Virus record (IMG/VR): IMGVR_UViG_3300014492_000010
Coordinates: 1-44,894 of that record
Origin: a virus
Strand: one strand, 5' to 3'
DNA: 44,894 bases
The translations under genes and the position numbers were made by a program. Positions 31,997-40,229 of this stretch are shown here, in pieces (within the stretch, counting starts at the first letter, position 1; every line of letters begins with the position of its first letter). The notes beneath the pieces are model-generated. The model was not told the DNA's origin. It ran no database searches and saw only the letters and a list, made by a program, of their open reading frames with translations.

Positions 31997-33067
31997 ATGA
32001 GTACAACATCAAATTCACAATACATCTACCCAAGTAGTGTTTACCGGGCGGTAGAAAAATACCCAAATCTTATGTCATTCGCACCAGATGGAGTGCTGGA
32101 GCTTTATGCGGATAATCACGTATTAAACTCACTCCGCTTATGTGAGGGCTATTTTACCGAAAGTATTATGAATCGTTTACAGGGCCGTGGGCGTAGTTGG
32201 AGCCTTACATTCGGTCAATGGTTACATAAGATGATGGAATACTTCTACGCCGGACACAAAGATGACTGGCAAGGAAAGTGGGAATATCAAGGCGTAAAGG
32301 TAACACAAGACGCTACTCAGTTTATCCGCCTCGCACAAATCGAGTGGGAAAATTATCAAATGGAGGAGTTTGCTACCTTCAAACAGTATGCTGCGTTACA
32401 AGGTTTTACTGGAGCAAGCCTTTTATTGCTCCAGTATTTTAATCTTCACACACAGGGAAATGAACGGCTTCGTGTGGTGGGAGCCGAGTTAAGCTTTGGA
32501 CGTAATCGTGAAGTACCGATTATTGCAGAAGCATCCGGGTACACACCATATCGTGCCTATCTTACAGGACGGATTGATATTGTAGTAGATGATGGCAATC
32601 ATATCGGACCACTTGACCATAAGACCACAGCATATTTTGACGGGACAGAAGGACAAGATTTCAAGCCGCATGATGGGATGTGCGGATATACTTACGCGCT
32701 TAATGCTCTTATCGAGCCTGAGCTTAAAGCAAAGGGACGTAAGTGTAACACTGTGATAATTAATCACATCTGCCTAAAAGACCAAAAAGATCCGATGAAA
32801 CGCTTTAAGCGGAGTTTTAAGTCCTATACTGACGCTGAGTTTGCAGAATACGTAACTCGCCAGCAACGGACGTTCAGAAAATTATACGAGCTTGTTTGCC
32901 TTGATGCGAAGCCGGATTGGAATACAACGCTTTGCACTATGATGTATTATCATGATTGTCCCTTCAAGGCACTACACGAAGTCTCACCTGCAAGTCGGGA
33001 TACGGTGATTAACCAGTTCTATCAGCTTGGCCCGGCTTGGAATCCGTACACGATTGACAAAACCTAA
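31997..33067 (+). CDS. PD-(D/E)XK nuclease, RecB/Cas4-like (356 aa)
   Basis: The catalytic array is present: His77 in FGQWLHKMME, Glu164 in VGAELSF, Asp194 in TGRIDIVV, and Asp207-x-Lys209 in PLDHKTT, then GMCGYTYAL. Cys49 and the C-terminal LCTMMYYHDC could coordinate an Fe-S cluster as in AddB/Cas4-type enzymes, though only three Cys are clear. It lies just before the Sak4-like and SSB-like genes, so a role in end processing for recombination-dependent replication is likely. Confidence 0.8.
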   Translation: MSTTSNSQYIYPSSVYRAVEKYPNLMSFAPDGVLELYADNHVLNSLRLCEGYFTESIMNRLQGRGRSWSLTFGQWLHKMMEYFYAGHKDDWQGKWEYQGVKVTQDATQFIRLAQIEWENYQMEEFATFKQYAALQGFTGASLLLLQYFNLHTQGNERLRVVGAELSFGRNREVPIIAEASGYTPYRAYLTGRIDIVVDDGNHIGPLDHKTTAYFDGTEGQDFKPHDGMCGYTYALNALIEPELKAKGRKCNTVIINHICLKDQKDPMKRFKRSFKSYTDAEFAEYVTRQQRTFRKLYELVCLDAKPDWNTTLCTMMYYHDCPFKALHEVSPASRDTVINQFYQLGPAWNPYTIDKT

Positions 33068-33085
33068 CCGTAAAGGAGAGTTACA

Positions 33086-33229
33086 ATGCCAGATGATGAT
33101 ATGCGTAGAGTTACCAAAGAAGAAAAAGCTAAGGACGCAAAATTGGTAGCTGACTCAAAGAAGCAGTATTCACATCCAGTACGCAAGGCCGCGGTAAAGA
33201 AACACCTTGCAGGCGGTAAGAAGAAGTAG
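33086..33229 (+). CDS. Small Lys-rich protein (47 aa)
   Basis: ATG at 33086 with AAAGGAG seven bases upstream. The product is very basic (ends HLAGGKKK, 13 Lys in 47) and has no hydrophobic core. It is likely a nucleic-acid-binding or charge-neutralising peptide. It lies between the nuclease and the Sak4-like gene in one operon. No family recognised. Confidence 0.65.
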   Translation: MPDDDMRRVTKEEKAKDAKLVADSKKQYSHPVRKAAVKKHLAGGKKK

Positions 33230-33263
33230 AAGCTAAACCTCAGTCAACCAAATGGAGTATAAC

Positions 33264-34082
33264 ATGTACGGACTTGATGGGACGCAAGACATGGCGCAAG
33301 CACAACCGTTTACACAACTTAAGCTTGCGATTTTGGGTGCGCCAAAGACAGGCAAAAGTCGTCTTGCTGCAACAGCACCACAAAAACGCTTTGACGATAC
33401 AGGAATAGAACTCCCGCAGTACGAGGGCGTATATGTAGCTGACTTCGATGGTCGTGCTGCAAGCCTCGCTGGTATTGCGGGAGTTACATTAAAAACCTAC
33501 CGAGATGTAAATCCACTTGACCCCACGGCAGCAGCACAAGTTTCACAGGATATTGGGTTGTTAGAGTATGCCAAGGCACAAGGGAAAGTTATTCCTGCGA
33601 CATTTGTGTTTGATAGTATTACGTATATGTCAGAAGCTGTATTACGCTTTGTAATGGCAAAAAGTTCTACTGGAACCAAACTTGTAGACGTGGGTGGATA
33701 TAAATTCCGCATCGCACGTGGATATGAGCCGTATGATTCGGAAGTTAGTTTTATATCCAACTGTTTTCAGCGTATAAATGAGCTGGGCTGTCACTTGATT
33801 GCATGTTTTCACGACCGCCCGGAGGAAGCTGCGGACAGTACGCAAGAAAATCCCAAATTTACAGGAAAAATTACAGTTCATCCTCCGCGTGCAAAGAAGT
33901 ATCTCGCATTGTTTAATGAACTGTATCGTGTGCAATTCGACCCGTATGCGGGTGGCTATCGAGTTCAGTGCAAACCGAACGGCGAATTCACCGCAGGAAC
34001 GACTCTACAATTGGATGAGTTTGAATTGCCAAATATCCAAGAGTTGATTCGTAAACATCAAGCCGCTGTAAAAACTAAGTAA
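33264..34082 (+). CDS. Sak4-like RecA-fold ATPase (272 aa)
   Basis: Start chosen at 33264 because GGAG lies six bases upstream; the earlier ATG at 33252 contains that very site. The Walker A GAPKTGKS (25-32) and a Walker B-like FVFDSIT are visible, followed by a RecA-like core with 'ACFHDRP' near the sensor position. Sak4-type proteins help anneal single-stranded DNA and are normally found beside an SSB, as here. The AAA_24/RecA-core assignment is firm, the recombinase role inferred. Confidence 0.75.
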   Translation: MYGLDGTQDMAQAQPFTQLKLAILGAPKTGKSRLAATAPQKRFDDTGIELPQYEGVYVADFDGRAASLAGIAGVTLKTYRDVNPLDPTAAAQVSQDIGLLEYAKAQGKVIPATFVFDSITYMSEAVLRFVMAKSSTGTKLVDVGGYKFRIARGYEPYDSEVSFISNCFQRINELGCHLIACFHDRPEEAADSTQENPKFTGKITVHPPRAKKYLALFNELYRVQFDPYAGGYRVQCKPNGEFTAGTTLQLDEFELPNIQELIRKHQAAVKTK

Positions 34083-34135
34083 GATACTACAATAAAACCG
34101 GGGAACATACACCCCTTAAAACGGAGAAAAACGCA

Positions 34136-34627
34136 ATGCCTAAAATGGGAGTTCCAGCACAAAGTATCGAATCGAGTTCCGCACTTGACGAAGGTATGTA
34201 TAAACTGCGTCTTACGTCCATTAACTGTAAATTTACTGAGAAGAAAGATTCAGTGAATATGCGTTGGGAATACGAGATCCTTGGACATCAGACGAAGGAT
34301 GGCAAGGCATATAAGACTTCCATGTTCATTAGCCAGAAGGCGGGTTGGATTCAGAATGATGCGACCCATGCACTTGGACTGACTATGGAAGAACAGCCGG
34401 ATAAGTCACTCACTATTCCTGGTGAGTTTACTGGGCCGGACGCTGAACCCGAGAAGTGGCAGTACCGTGGCCCACTACTTGGGCGTGAATGCCAAGCGTA
34501 CCTCGTGCGTGAAACGAGCAACGGACGTGAGTATAATAACATTAAGTACTACGTCTGCGCTGTCCCGAATTGTGCTCAGCGGTTCCCGAAGGTTGCTCAC
34601 ACTAAAGATTATACGCGGAAGAAGTAA
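34136..34627 (+). CDS. ssb: Single-stranded DNA-binding-like protein (163 aa)
   Basis: The core GMYKLRLTSINCKFTEKK followed by VNMRWEYEILG matches small OB-fold SSB-like proteins that accompany Sak4-type ATPases in phages (DUF669-type pattern). The C-terminus is basic (TRKK) rather than the acidic DDDIPF-type tail of host SSB, so it should not recruit host SSB partners in the usual way. A terminator follows at once. Confidence 0.65.
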   Translation: MPKMGVPAQSIESSSALDEGMYKLRLTSINCKFTEKKDSVNMRWEYEILGHQTKDGKAYKTSMFISQKAGWIQNDATHALGLTMEEQPDKSLTIPGEFTGPDAEPEKWQYRGPLLGRECQAYLVRETSNGREYNNIKYYVCAVPNCAQRFPKVAHTKDYTRKK

Positions 34628-34639
34628 GTTCGTTGTTGG

Positions 34640-34674
34640 CGGGGATGGAAGAGTGTATCTTCTATCCCCGTTTT
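34640..34674 (+). terminator. Rho-independent terminator after the SSB-like gene
   Basis: Stem CGGGGATGGAAGA / TCTTCTATCCCCG (34640-34652, 34658-34670; one mismatch) with a 5-base loop and four T. It may attenuate transcription into the polymerase block. Confidence 0.8.
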
Positions 34675-34682
34675 AACGCATA

Positions 34683-34958
34683 ATGCGCGAAGTTGTTATG
34701 AGGATTGTATCCACAATGCGTCATTGCGAGATAGTTACAGCGGAGGATCCCCCGGAATTTTTCCCTACCATGACTGAGGTCGAGTATGAGGATTATTTGG
34801 CTATGAAAGAGTTTTGGCCTGGTTGTCCTTATATTGCGATGGTTTATGTAAAACTAAAATCGCAGGCAGTCACGGATTTACCACTACGGGTATGTGCTAG
34901 ACATGCAAAATTACTTAATACAGGAGATGTGGAATGGGCGGAAAAAATGTACAGCTAA
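34683..34958 (+). CDS. Hypothetical protein (91 aa)
   Basis: The ATG at 34683 has no clear ribosome site, and the first ATG is only nine bases after the terminator's T-run. A later start (34701 or 34770) is possible. The central part has acidic/aromatic content (TEVEYEDYLAMKEFWPGCPY) and the end CARHAKLL; a Cys/His set could bind metal. It overlaps the next gene by 25 bases. Family unknown. Confidence 0.5.
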   Translation: MREVVMRIVSTMRHCEIVTAEDPPEFFPTMTEVEYEDYLAMKEFWPGCPYIAMVYVKLKSQAVTDLPLRVCARHAKLLNTGDVEWAEKMYS

Positions 34959-35179
34959 AGGGCGTGAAAGTAGCATTGACAAGTGAGCAAAGTGCTCATC
35001 TAGATGCCATTAAAGACAGATTTATTGCTGAAGTTGACGCTAAATATCGCAAAGGCGTTCAAGAACATGGCGGTAATCTTTGGCTTAAGTCAGCTTTGCT
35101 TGATGAAGCTTTGGATGAGGTAGTAGACCTCTATGTGTATCTTATCACGCTCAAAAGTCAGATTGCTAAACTACACTAA
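34934..35179 (+). CDS. Small NTP-pyrophosphohydrolase-fold-like protein (81 aa)
   Basis: The pattern KYRKGVQEHGGNLWLKSALL followed by DEALDEVVDLYVYLITL resembles short phage proteins of the all-alpha NTP pyrophosphatase (MazG/dUTPase-2) style, with the acidic helix EALDEVVD. It has about half the usual length, so activity is uncertain. ACAGGAG precedes the ATG, and its stop overlaps the next start (TAATG). Confidence 0.55.
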   Translation: MGGKNVQLKGVKVALTSEQSAHLDAIKDRFIAEVDAKYRKGVQEHGGNLWLKSALLDEALDEVVDLYVYLITLKSQIAKLH

Positions 35180-36312
35180 TGCCTAATATAATTGCACATT
35201 CTGGCTCACCAAACAATCCAATTTGGGTTGTTGTTGACCAGCCATACGAACGGGACGCGGAGAAGGGGATAGTCTTTTCCGCTCCCTATGGTTGGGTATT
35301 TCAGAAGATGTGGGAAGAAGCGGGGCTTGGCGCGTATCAGCCATTTATAATGTCCCTACGTCCTGATCTTGAGAACCCCGGCGATGCGGTAACTGCGCTA
35401 AGAAATTTTCAGTCCTATGTAGGAACATATTGCCCACCATTTATACTACCGCTTGGAAAAATAGCAACCGCTATTCTATGCCCAGAAACGATACTACGGC
35501 GTAAAGGAAAAAACAATGCGAATCAAGTTGCCGAAGCAAGTCTTGATAAATATTCTAGTTCGTTGCTTGTGTCGCCTTTTATCCAGCATGGACATTATGC
35601 AATACCGCAACTCGCTCCCGATGGTATCGTGGCAAACTGGGGATATCGTAACATCGGTATTTTTATCGACCTTGGACGGGTACGTGATGAATATAATTAT
35701 TACAAAACCAATGGAAAGCTTCAACCACCGACGGACAGAGAGCTAGTATTAGAACCTTCTTACTATGACCTCATGGATATTTTACAACGCTTTAGGAATC
35801 CCAAGTTAGGCTTTCTATCAGCGGATATTGAAACGATACGAGCGCCTAAGAGTAGTGTGACGTTTAAGAATCATCCAGGTTTCCCTTACACTTTATCTCT
35901 TGCGGACAGCCCTAATCTTGGTGTCAGCTTTAGCTATTGGGATTATGAACCTTGGCAGAGTGTTAATATCTGGCGAGAGCTTAATCATCTCATGTCGAAT
36001 GTGCCACAGATTGGGCAGAACTATTTCAGTTTTGATACGCATTTCCTTGAGGCGATGGGTTTTACCATCTGTCTTGATAAATGTCAGGACACACTCATCA
36101 GGCACCATCTTCTATGGCCCGAACTAGAGCATAAACTTCAATTTCAGACCAAACAATACACGAGGCAGAAGTTTTACAAAGACGAAGGTAAGGGCTGGAC
36201 ACCAAAGAATAAGAAGCAGCTCTTTCACTATAACGCACTTGACAGCACAGTGACGTTTGAAATCTTCCTCGCTCAGGAAGAGGAATTTAATGATAGGCCA
36301 CACTTACGTTAA
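35179..36312 (+). CDS. UDG-like plus 3'-5' exonuclease part of the DNA polymerase (377 aa)
   Basis: Residues 1-130 look like a uracil-DNA-glycosylase-superfamily domain (VVDQPYERDAEKG, SAPYGWVFQKMW and LPLGKIATAIL match its loop-helix pattern). Such a domain is known in phage SPO1-type polymerases. Residues ~200-377 are a DnaQ-type exonuclease: LSADIET (DxE), IGQNYFSFDTHFL, and HYNALDSTVTFE (YxxxD-type motif III). The polymerase domain is not here but 183 bases on. The enzyme is thus split between proofreading and synthesis parts. Confidence 0.75.
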   Translation: MPNIIAHSGSPNNPIWVVVDQPYERDAEKGIVFSAPYGWVFQKMWEEAGLGAYQPFIMSLRPDLENPGDAVTALRNFQSYVGTYCPPFILPLGKIATAILCPETILRRKGKNNANQVAEASLDKYSSSLLVSPFIQHGHYAIPQLAPDGIVANWGYRNIGIFIDLGRVRDEYNYYKTNGKLQPPTDRELVLEPSYYDLMDILQRFRNPKLGFLSADIETIRAPKSSVTFKNHPGFPYTLSLADSPNLGVSFSYWDYEPWQSVNIWRELNHLMSNVPQIGQNYFSFDTHFLEAMGFTICLDKCQDTLIRHHLLWPELEHKLQFQTKQYTRQKFYKDEGKGWTPKNKKQLFHYNALDSTVTFEIFLAQEEEFNDRPHLR

Positions 36313-36339
36313 ACACAACAATACTACAAGGGGGGTAAG

Positions 36340-36510
36340 ATGGAATATTGCCACGCTACAATTGTAATTAAACCTGGGGTAGAAACTTACTGTATGCGTG
36401 ATAGAGGGCATGAGAAGTGGGATGAAGTTGATGGACATTCTATGCTAACTGAAGAACAAATTATAGCTAAGAGACTGCGTGAAACACAAACCAAATGCCC
36501 GATCAAGTAA
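36340..36510 (+). CDS. Small gene between the two polymerase genes (56 aa)
   Basis: ATG at 36340 behind AAGGGGGG. It encodes a polar protein with YCHATIV, CMRDRGHEKW and a final Cys; the His/Cys set could hold metal. It ends 16 bases inside the polymerase gene. No homing-endonuclease motif is complete. It is either a real small gene or the remnant of an insertion that split the polymerase. Confidence 0.55.
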   Translation: MEYCHATIVIKPGVETYCMRDRGHEKWDEVDGHSMLTEEQIIAKRLRETQTKCPIK

Positions 36511-37919
36511 ACTCAACCTACGAACACGCTTTAGCGTGTGCCTATCACCGCATTGATAATCGCGGGATGCTGTTCGATGAGGAACAGATGGCGGACTTAC
36601 GATACAAGATACAGGCACATAATATGGAATTGCTTGATGAACTATCTTGTCTTTGGGGTCTTAAGGTGTATATCGGTGCAGAGAATCGCCCAGCTAAAGA
36701 TACATCCGCGTTAAACATCAACGCGAGTAAACAGTTACTTGAGTTCCTGAAGACAAATGGATATAAGATTCCGCTTGTACGCCGAAAAAACAAGGAAACG
36801 AAAGAGATTACATACGAGGAATCCGTCGAAGAACTTATTCTACGAAAAATCTTCGCAGAAACTAACGATCAATGTATTAAACGAATTCTTGATGTCAGGG
36901 AGTATAATACACTTCAGATTCGTTATGTAAACTCGCGTAGATATAATGGTCAATTTTTCTCCAACTATGGTGTCGCTTCTACCGTTACTGGCAGGCGTAG
37001 CTCACGAAAGCATATCTTTAATTACGGCGGAAATGCACAAACTTTTCCTAAACATTATGACTTGTCTAAAAGTTTTAGGCGTGGTATTATTGCAAGACCT
37101 GGGTGTTTCTTCTTCATCGTTGACCAAATGAGTGCAGAGGATTGGCCCGTGTCAGCGCTTGCTGGAAATACTCACGCGCTTGGGGAGTTGCAACAAAGGC
37201 AAGATAGGCACTCAAAACTTGCTGCATTTATCTTCAACTTATCCTTAGCGCAAGTGACTAAAGATGGTATCGAACGCTATCTTGGAAAGAAAACTCGGCA
37301 CGCGAATAACTATGGTATGCGCGGACAAGCCATGTCCGATTCCCTTGCGCGTGAAAACTTTGCATATAGTAAAGCACAATGCGATGCTCTACTCAAAAAG
37401 GTAAATGAATATGACCCAAGTATATCCGGTGTATTTCACACTTACGTTAGAGAACAAGTGTTTAGGACGTTTATGTTACATAACCCGTTTGGAAGAGAGC
37501 GGCACTTTCACGGCTTGCGACAGGGAGAAGCAAATTTCGAAATCTTTAACGAAGCTTATGCTTACATCCCTCAAAGCACAGTCGGAGACAACACTGGATT
37601 CGCCGTGTTACATCTCGATGGGGTTAATGATTACATTGTCAACGAGTGTCACGATTCAATTAACCAAGAATGCCCGAACAACGAACAGACTGTTCGTCGG
37701 GTGTACACAGAGACTCAGCGAGCGTTTGATAGGAGAATTACTTTCCACAACGGAATTTCTGTGCAAATCCCCATCGAAGCAGAATTCGGCTTCAACCTTG
37801 AAGATACAGTAAAGGTAAAAGATTTTACAGAAGAGGCTTGTGTGAAGATGTGGAAAGAGTTGAATGAAAAATATATAGACACTCACAAGAAGTGTCTAGC
37901 AAAACTTAACTATATCTAA
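36495..37919 (+). CDS. polA: Family A DNA polymerase, synthesis part (474 aa)
   Basis: Motif A is VDQMSAEDW (Asp210; the E of the usual 'DxSxIE' pattern retained), the O-helix is KKTRHANNYGMRG (about 265-277), and motif C is ECHDSINQE (Asp386, HDS instead of HDE, as in other phage enzymes). The palm and fingers are all present, and the region before residue 150 is the thumb. It lacks any exonuclease domain; that is encoded upstream. The two proteins probably assemble. Split family A polymerases are known from some podoviruses. Confidence 0.85.
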   Translation: MPDQVNSTYEHALACAYHRIDNRGMLFDEEQMADLRYKIQAHNMELLDELSCLWGLKVYIGAENRPAKDTSALNINASKQLLEFLKTNGYKIPLVRRKNKETKEITYEESVEELILRKIFAETNDQCIKRILDVREYNTLQIRYVNSRRYNGQFFSNYGVASTVTGRRSSRKHIFNYGGNAQTFPKHYDLSKSFRRGIIARPGCFFFIVDQMSAEDWPVSALAGNTHALGELQQRQDRHSKLAAFIFNLSLAQVTKDGIERYLGKKTRHANNYGMRGQAMSDSLARENFAYSKAQCDALLKKVNEYDPSISGVFHTYVREQVFRTFMLHNPFGRERHFHGLRQGEANFEIFNEAYAYIPQSTVGDNTGFAVLHLDGVNDYIVNECHDSINQECPNNEQTVRRVYTETQRAFDRRITFHNGISVQIPIEAEFGFNLEDTVKVKDFTEEACVKMWKELNEKYIDTHKKCLAKLNYI

Positions 37920-37937
37920 TTAGGGGATAGTGCTACA

Positions 37938-39161
37938 ATGCCACGAAAGTTAAAAGGTAGTTGGTTACAAAACTATACCACATATACAAAAGAGTGTGAG
38001 GCTCCATTAGCTTATAACTATTGGTGTGGCGTAAGTGTGTTAGGGTCTGCATTGAAGAAAAACGTCTGGATTCAGTACGGATTCTATAAGATTTTTCCTA
38101 ATCAGTATGTTATCCTTGTAGGGCCGCCAGGAGTTGGTAAGGGTGCAAGTATTAATCCCGCAGTTACACTCGCAGAGCAGGCTGATGTAATCAATTATAT
38201 TCCTGACCGCATCACCGCAGAGAAGATTATTGAGAAACTTGCAACCGGGTTTCAGCATATCAGTACGCAAACCACGGGTCTTGGGCCGAATCAAATGTCG
38301 CATAAGATTACAACTGGAGATTCCAGTGCCACGATTATTAGTACGGAACTTCCAGTATTTCTCCAAGCCTCGGAATGGATGCTCCCATTAATGTGTGAGA
38401 TGTGGGATAAAAATGAATTTAGTTACGATACTAAAACTAAGAATACATACGTCGCAAAGGATATATGCGTTTCCTTACTTGGCGGTTGTGTTCCAGATTA
38501 TATCCGTAAACTAAATAGGGATGCGACCGCGGCTATTACTGGAGGCTTTACGTCTCGTTGTTTGTTTATTTTTGCGAGTCAGAAGTCGCAAATGATTCCA
38601 TGGCCTGACAGCCCAATTAAATCTCAACTTGAGGTTGACCTTATCAATGACTTGAAATACATCAACAACACACTTCAAGGCGAGTTTCGTTTTGAACCAT
38701 TAGCAAAGACACTATGGGTGAATAAGTATGATGAGCTTCACAAAGTAGATGAGTTCGCATCAGAAGTTGTGATCGGCTACACAAGTCGTATGAAGTCACA
38801 TATTTTTAAGCTTGCTATGATTATGAGCGCGGCAGAACGTGACGATCTCATCATCACGAAGAATCACTTGTACAATGCAATTGACGTGTGTGAAAAAGTT
38901 GGGGAGACTCTTGATCTGACATTCCGTTCTGTTGGAGAATCACCACTTGCAGCGGCACAGGATAGGGTACTTGCATATATTGAATCTCGTGGTATTACCA
39001 CGTTTCCACAGATACTTCGAGCAAACTATCGGCATGTAACAGACGAACAGCTTAGGCAGATTCTTTATGTCCTACAAGCCGCAGGATTTGTCATTGAAAG
39101 AGCTAAAGGAAACGCGACTGAATATATTAGTACAAATAAACAACGTGGAGGGACTCCATAA
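37938..39161 (+). CDS. Replicative helicase-like P-loop protein, DUF3987-like (407 aa)
   Basis: Residues ~10-55 (YTKECEAPLAYNYWCGVSVL, then ALKKNVWI) and Walker A VGPPGVGKGAS (60-70) match DUF3987/primase-helicase-type phage proteins. The C-terminal ~60 residues (DRVLAYIESRGITTFPQILR) look like a winged helix, usual for such proteins. With no other helicase or primase visible, this is the likely replicative helicase. The stop overlaps the lysin start (TAATG). Confidence 0.7.
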   Translation: MPRKLKGSWLQNYTTYTKECEAPLAYNYWCGVSVLGSALKKNVWIQYGFYKIFPNQYVILVGPPGVGKGASINPAVTLAEQADVINYIPDRITAEKIIEKLATGFQHISTQTTGLGPNQMSHKITTGDSSATIISTELPVFLQASEWMLPLMCEMWDKNEFSYDTKTKNTYVAKDICVSLLGGCVPDYIRKLNRDATAAITGGFTSRCLFIFASQKSQMIPWPDSPIKSQLEVDLINDLKYINNTLQGEFRFEPLAKTLWVNKYDELHKVDEFASEVVIGYTSRMKSHIFKLAMIMSAAERDDLIITKNHLYNAIDVCEKVGETLDLTFRSVGESPLAAAQDRVLAYIESRGITTFPQILRANYRHVTDEQLRQILYVLQAAGFVIERAKGNATEYISTNKQRGGTP

Positions 39162-39574
39162 TGGGGATGAAATTAGTGGATGCAATTGCGAATATAGAAG
39201 GTTTTTATGCGGTTATTCCTTATGGGGGAAAGCCGAATCGCCCGCAGCGGAATAACAATCCGGGTGACCTTGAGTTTCACAGTTGGATGCACCAAAAATA
39301 TGGTGCGTTGTTGGAATCCGGTACACTACAACCACGCTTTGCATATTTTCCATCTGTGAAGATTGGGTTTCAGGCCCTTACAGATATCTTGCAGGAGGAT
39401 TATGCACACCTTTCTATTTACGCGGCGATTAATAAGTATGCGCCGCCTAATGAGAATGACGATACGAATTATGTTACCTATGTGTGTAAGAGAGTTGGTT
39501 GTCTTACATCAGACCTTGTTGGTACAATTTTAGCGCGAGACGCTGCGGCGGAGTTGGAGCAGAATAATGGATAA
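39161..39574 (+). CDS. Endolysin, lytic-transglycosylase-like (137 aa)
   Basis: The N-terminus (AIANIEGFY) carries the catalytic-type Glu13. The segment NRPQRNNNPGDLEFHSWM and, later, FQALTDILQEDYAHLSIYAA, INKYAPPNEN are the standard pattern of small phage muramidase/transglycosylase proteins. There is no signal peptide, so a holin is needed for release. Unusually, the gene is in the early-strand unit, not beside the holin candidates. Confidence 0.75.
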   Translation: MGMKLVDAIANIEGFYAVIPYGGKPNRPQRNNNPGDLEFHSWMHQKYGALLESGTLQPRFAYFPSVKIGFQALTDILQEDYAHLSIYAAINKYAPPNENDDTNYVTYVCKRVGCLTSDLVGTILARDAAAELEQNNG

Positions 39575-40229
39575 CTTGACTGAACCTAGACCAGAACGAG
39601 ATTACACTGAGGAAATTCACGTAGACGAACGTGATGCTGAGTTACTTGCGCCTGAGACAATGCAATCGGAGGTAGTAATTGGTGAGCCTGATAAAGCTCA
39701 GGAAACTCCTAGTAAGAATCGTTATACTATTATCAGGGGTACGGGTGCAGCGCAGCTTGCGCTTGAAGCTATGGGAGATTTACTTATCGTGATAGAGGAT
39801 AAGTTTAAGTCTGGCTTTGAGTGCCCGGTATGTAATGCGGGTGGGGAGTATAATGAGCTTGCGTCTAGCACAAGCGTTAAGACAATGATACCATGCGGCG
39901 ATTGTGCTAGTACAGGAATGTCGCTACTCAACCCGTTAATTAAATGTAAGTCTTGCCAAGGTTCGGGTAGCACTGTATGTCCGTCGTGTGGTGGAACCGG
40001 TGGAACACTCATCACCCCTGAAACTGCTCAACGCCGTCCAACCACAGGCACAGTAATGAGTAGCGGGCCGGAGACTAAATTCTTATTCCCTGGTGACCGT
40101 GTATTGTACTCGCTATTTGCTGGTTCTGCAATTCAGCTTAAACAACGTGCTACTGTTCGTATCATGCACGAACATGAGGTTATGTGTAAGTTACATGGTA
40201 ATCTCAAAGTGGGAGACTATATAAAATAA
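39567..40229 (+). CDS. GroES-like co-chaperonin with a DnaJ-type zinc domain in its mobile loop (220 aa)
   Basis: Residues 1-60 are a charged flexible arm. GDLLIVIEDKFKS (70-82) matches the first GroES strand and loop root. After it come four CxxC motifs (C86/C89, C110/C113, C127/C130, C138/C141); the last two are full CxxCxGxG, as in the DnaJ zinc domain. Directly after is GGTLITPETAQ, equivalent to the GroEL-binding GGIVL tripeptide. Next comes TTGTVMSSGP, then PGDRVLYSLFAGSAI and VRIMHEHEVMCKL, the last strands of GroES. In GroES the mobile loop sits exactly where the zinc domain is inserted. It would cap a chaperonin, or compete with host GroES. Overlap of eight bases with the lysin gene; the stop overlaps the next start. 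Confidence 0.8.
   Translation: MDNLTEPRPERDYTEEIHVDERDAELLAPETMQSEVVIGEPDKAQETPSKNRYTIIRGTGAAQLALEAMGDLLIVIEDKFKSGFECPVCNAGGEYNELASSTSVKTMIPCGDCASTGMSLLNPLIKCKSCQGSGSTVCPSCGGTGGTLITPETAQRRPTTGTVMSSGPETKFLFPGDRVLYSLFAGSAIQLKQRATVRIMHEHEVMCKLHGNLKVGDYIK

Noticed and set aside
35179-37919. Split polymerase caused by a sequencing frameshift
   Set aside because: The two parts are separated by a stop, 27 bases, and a small gene with its own ribosome site; a single indel cannot join them.
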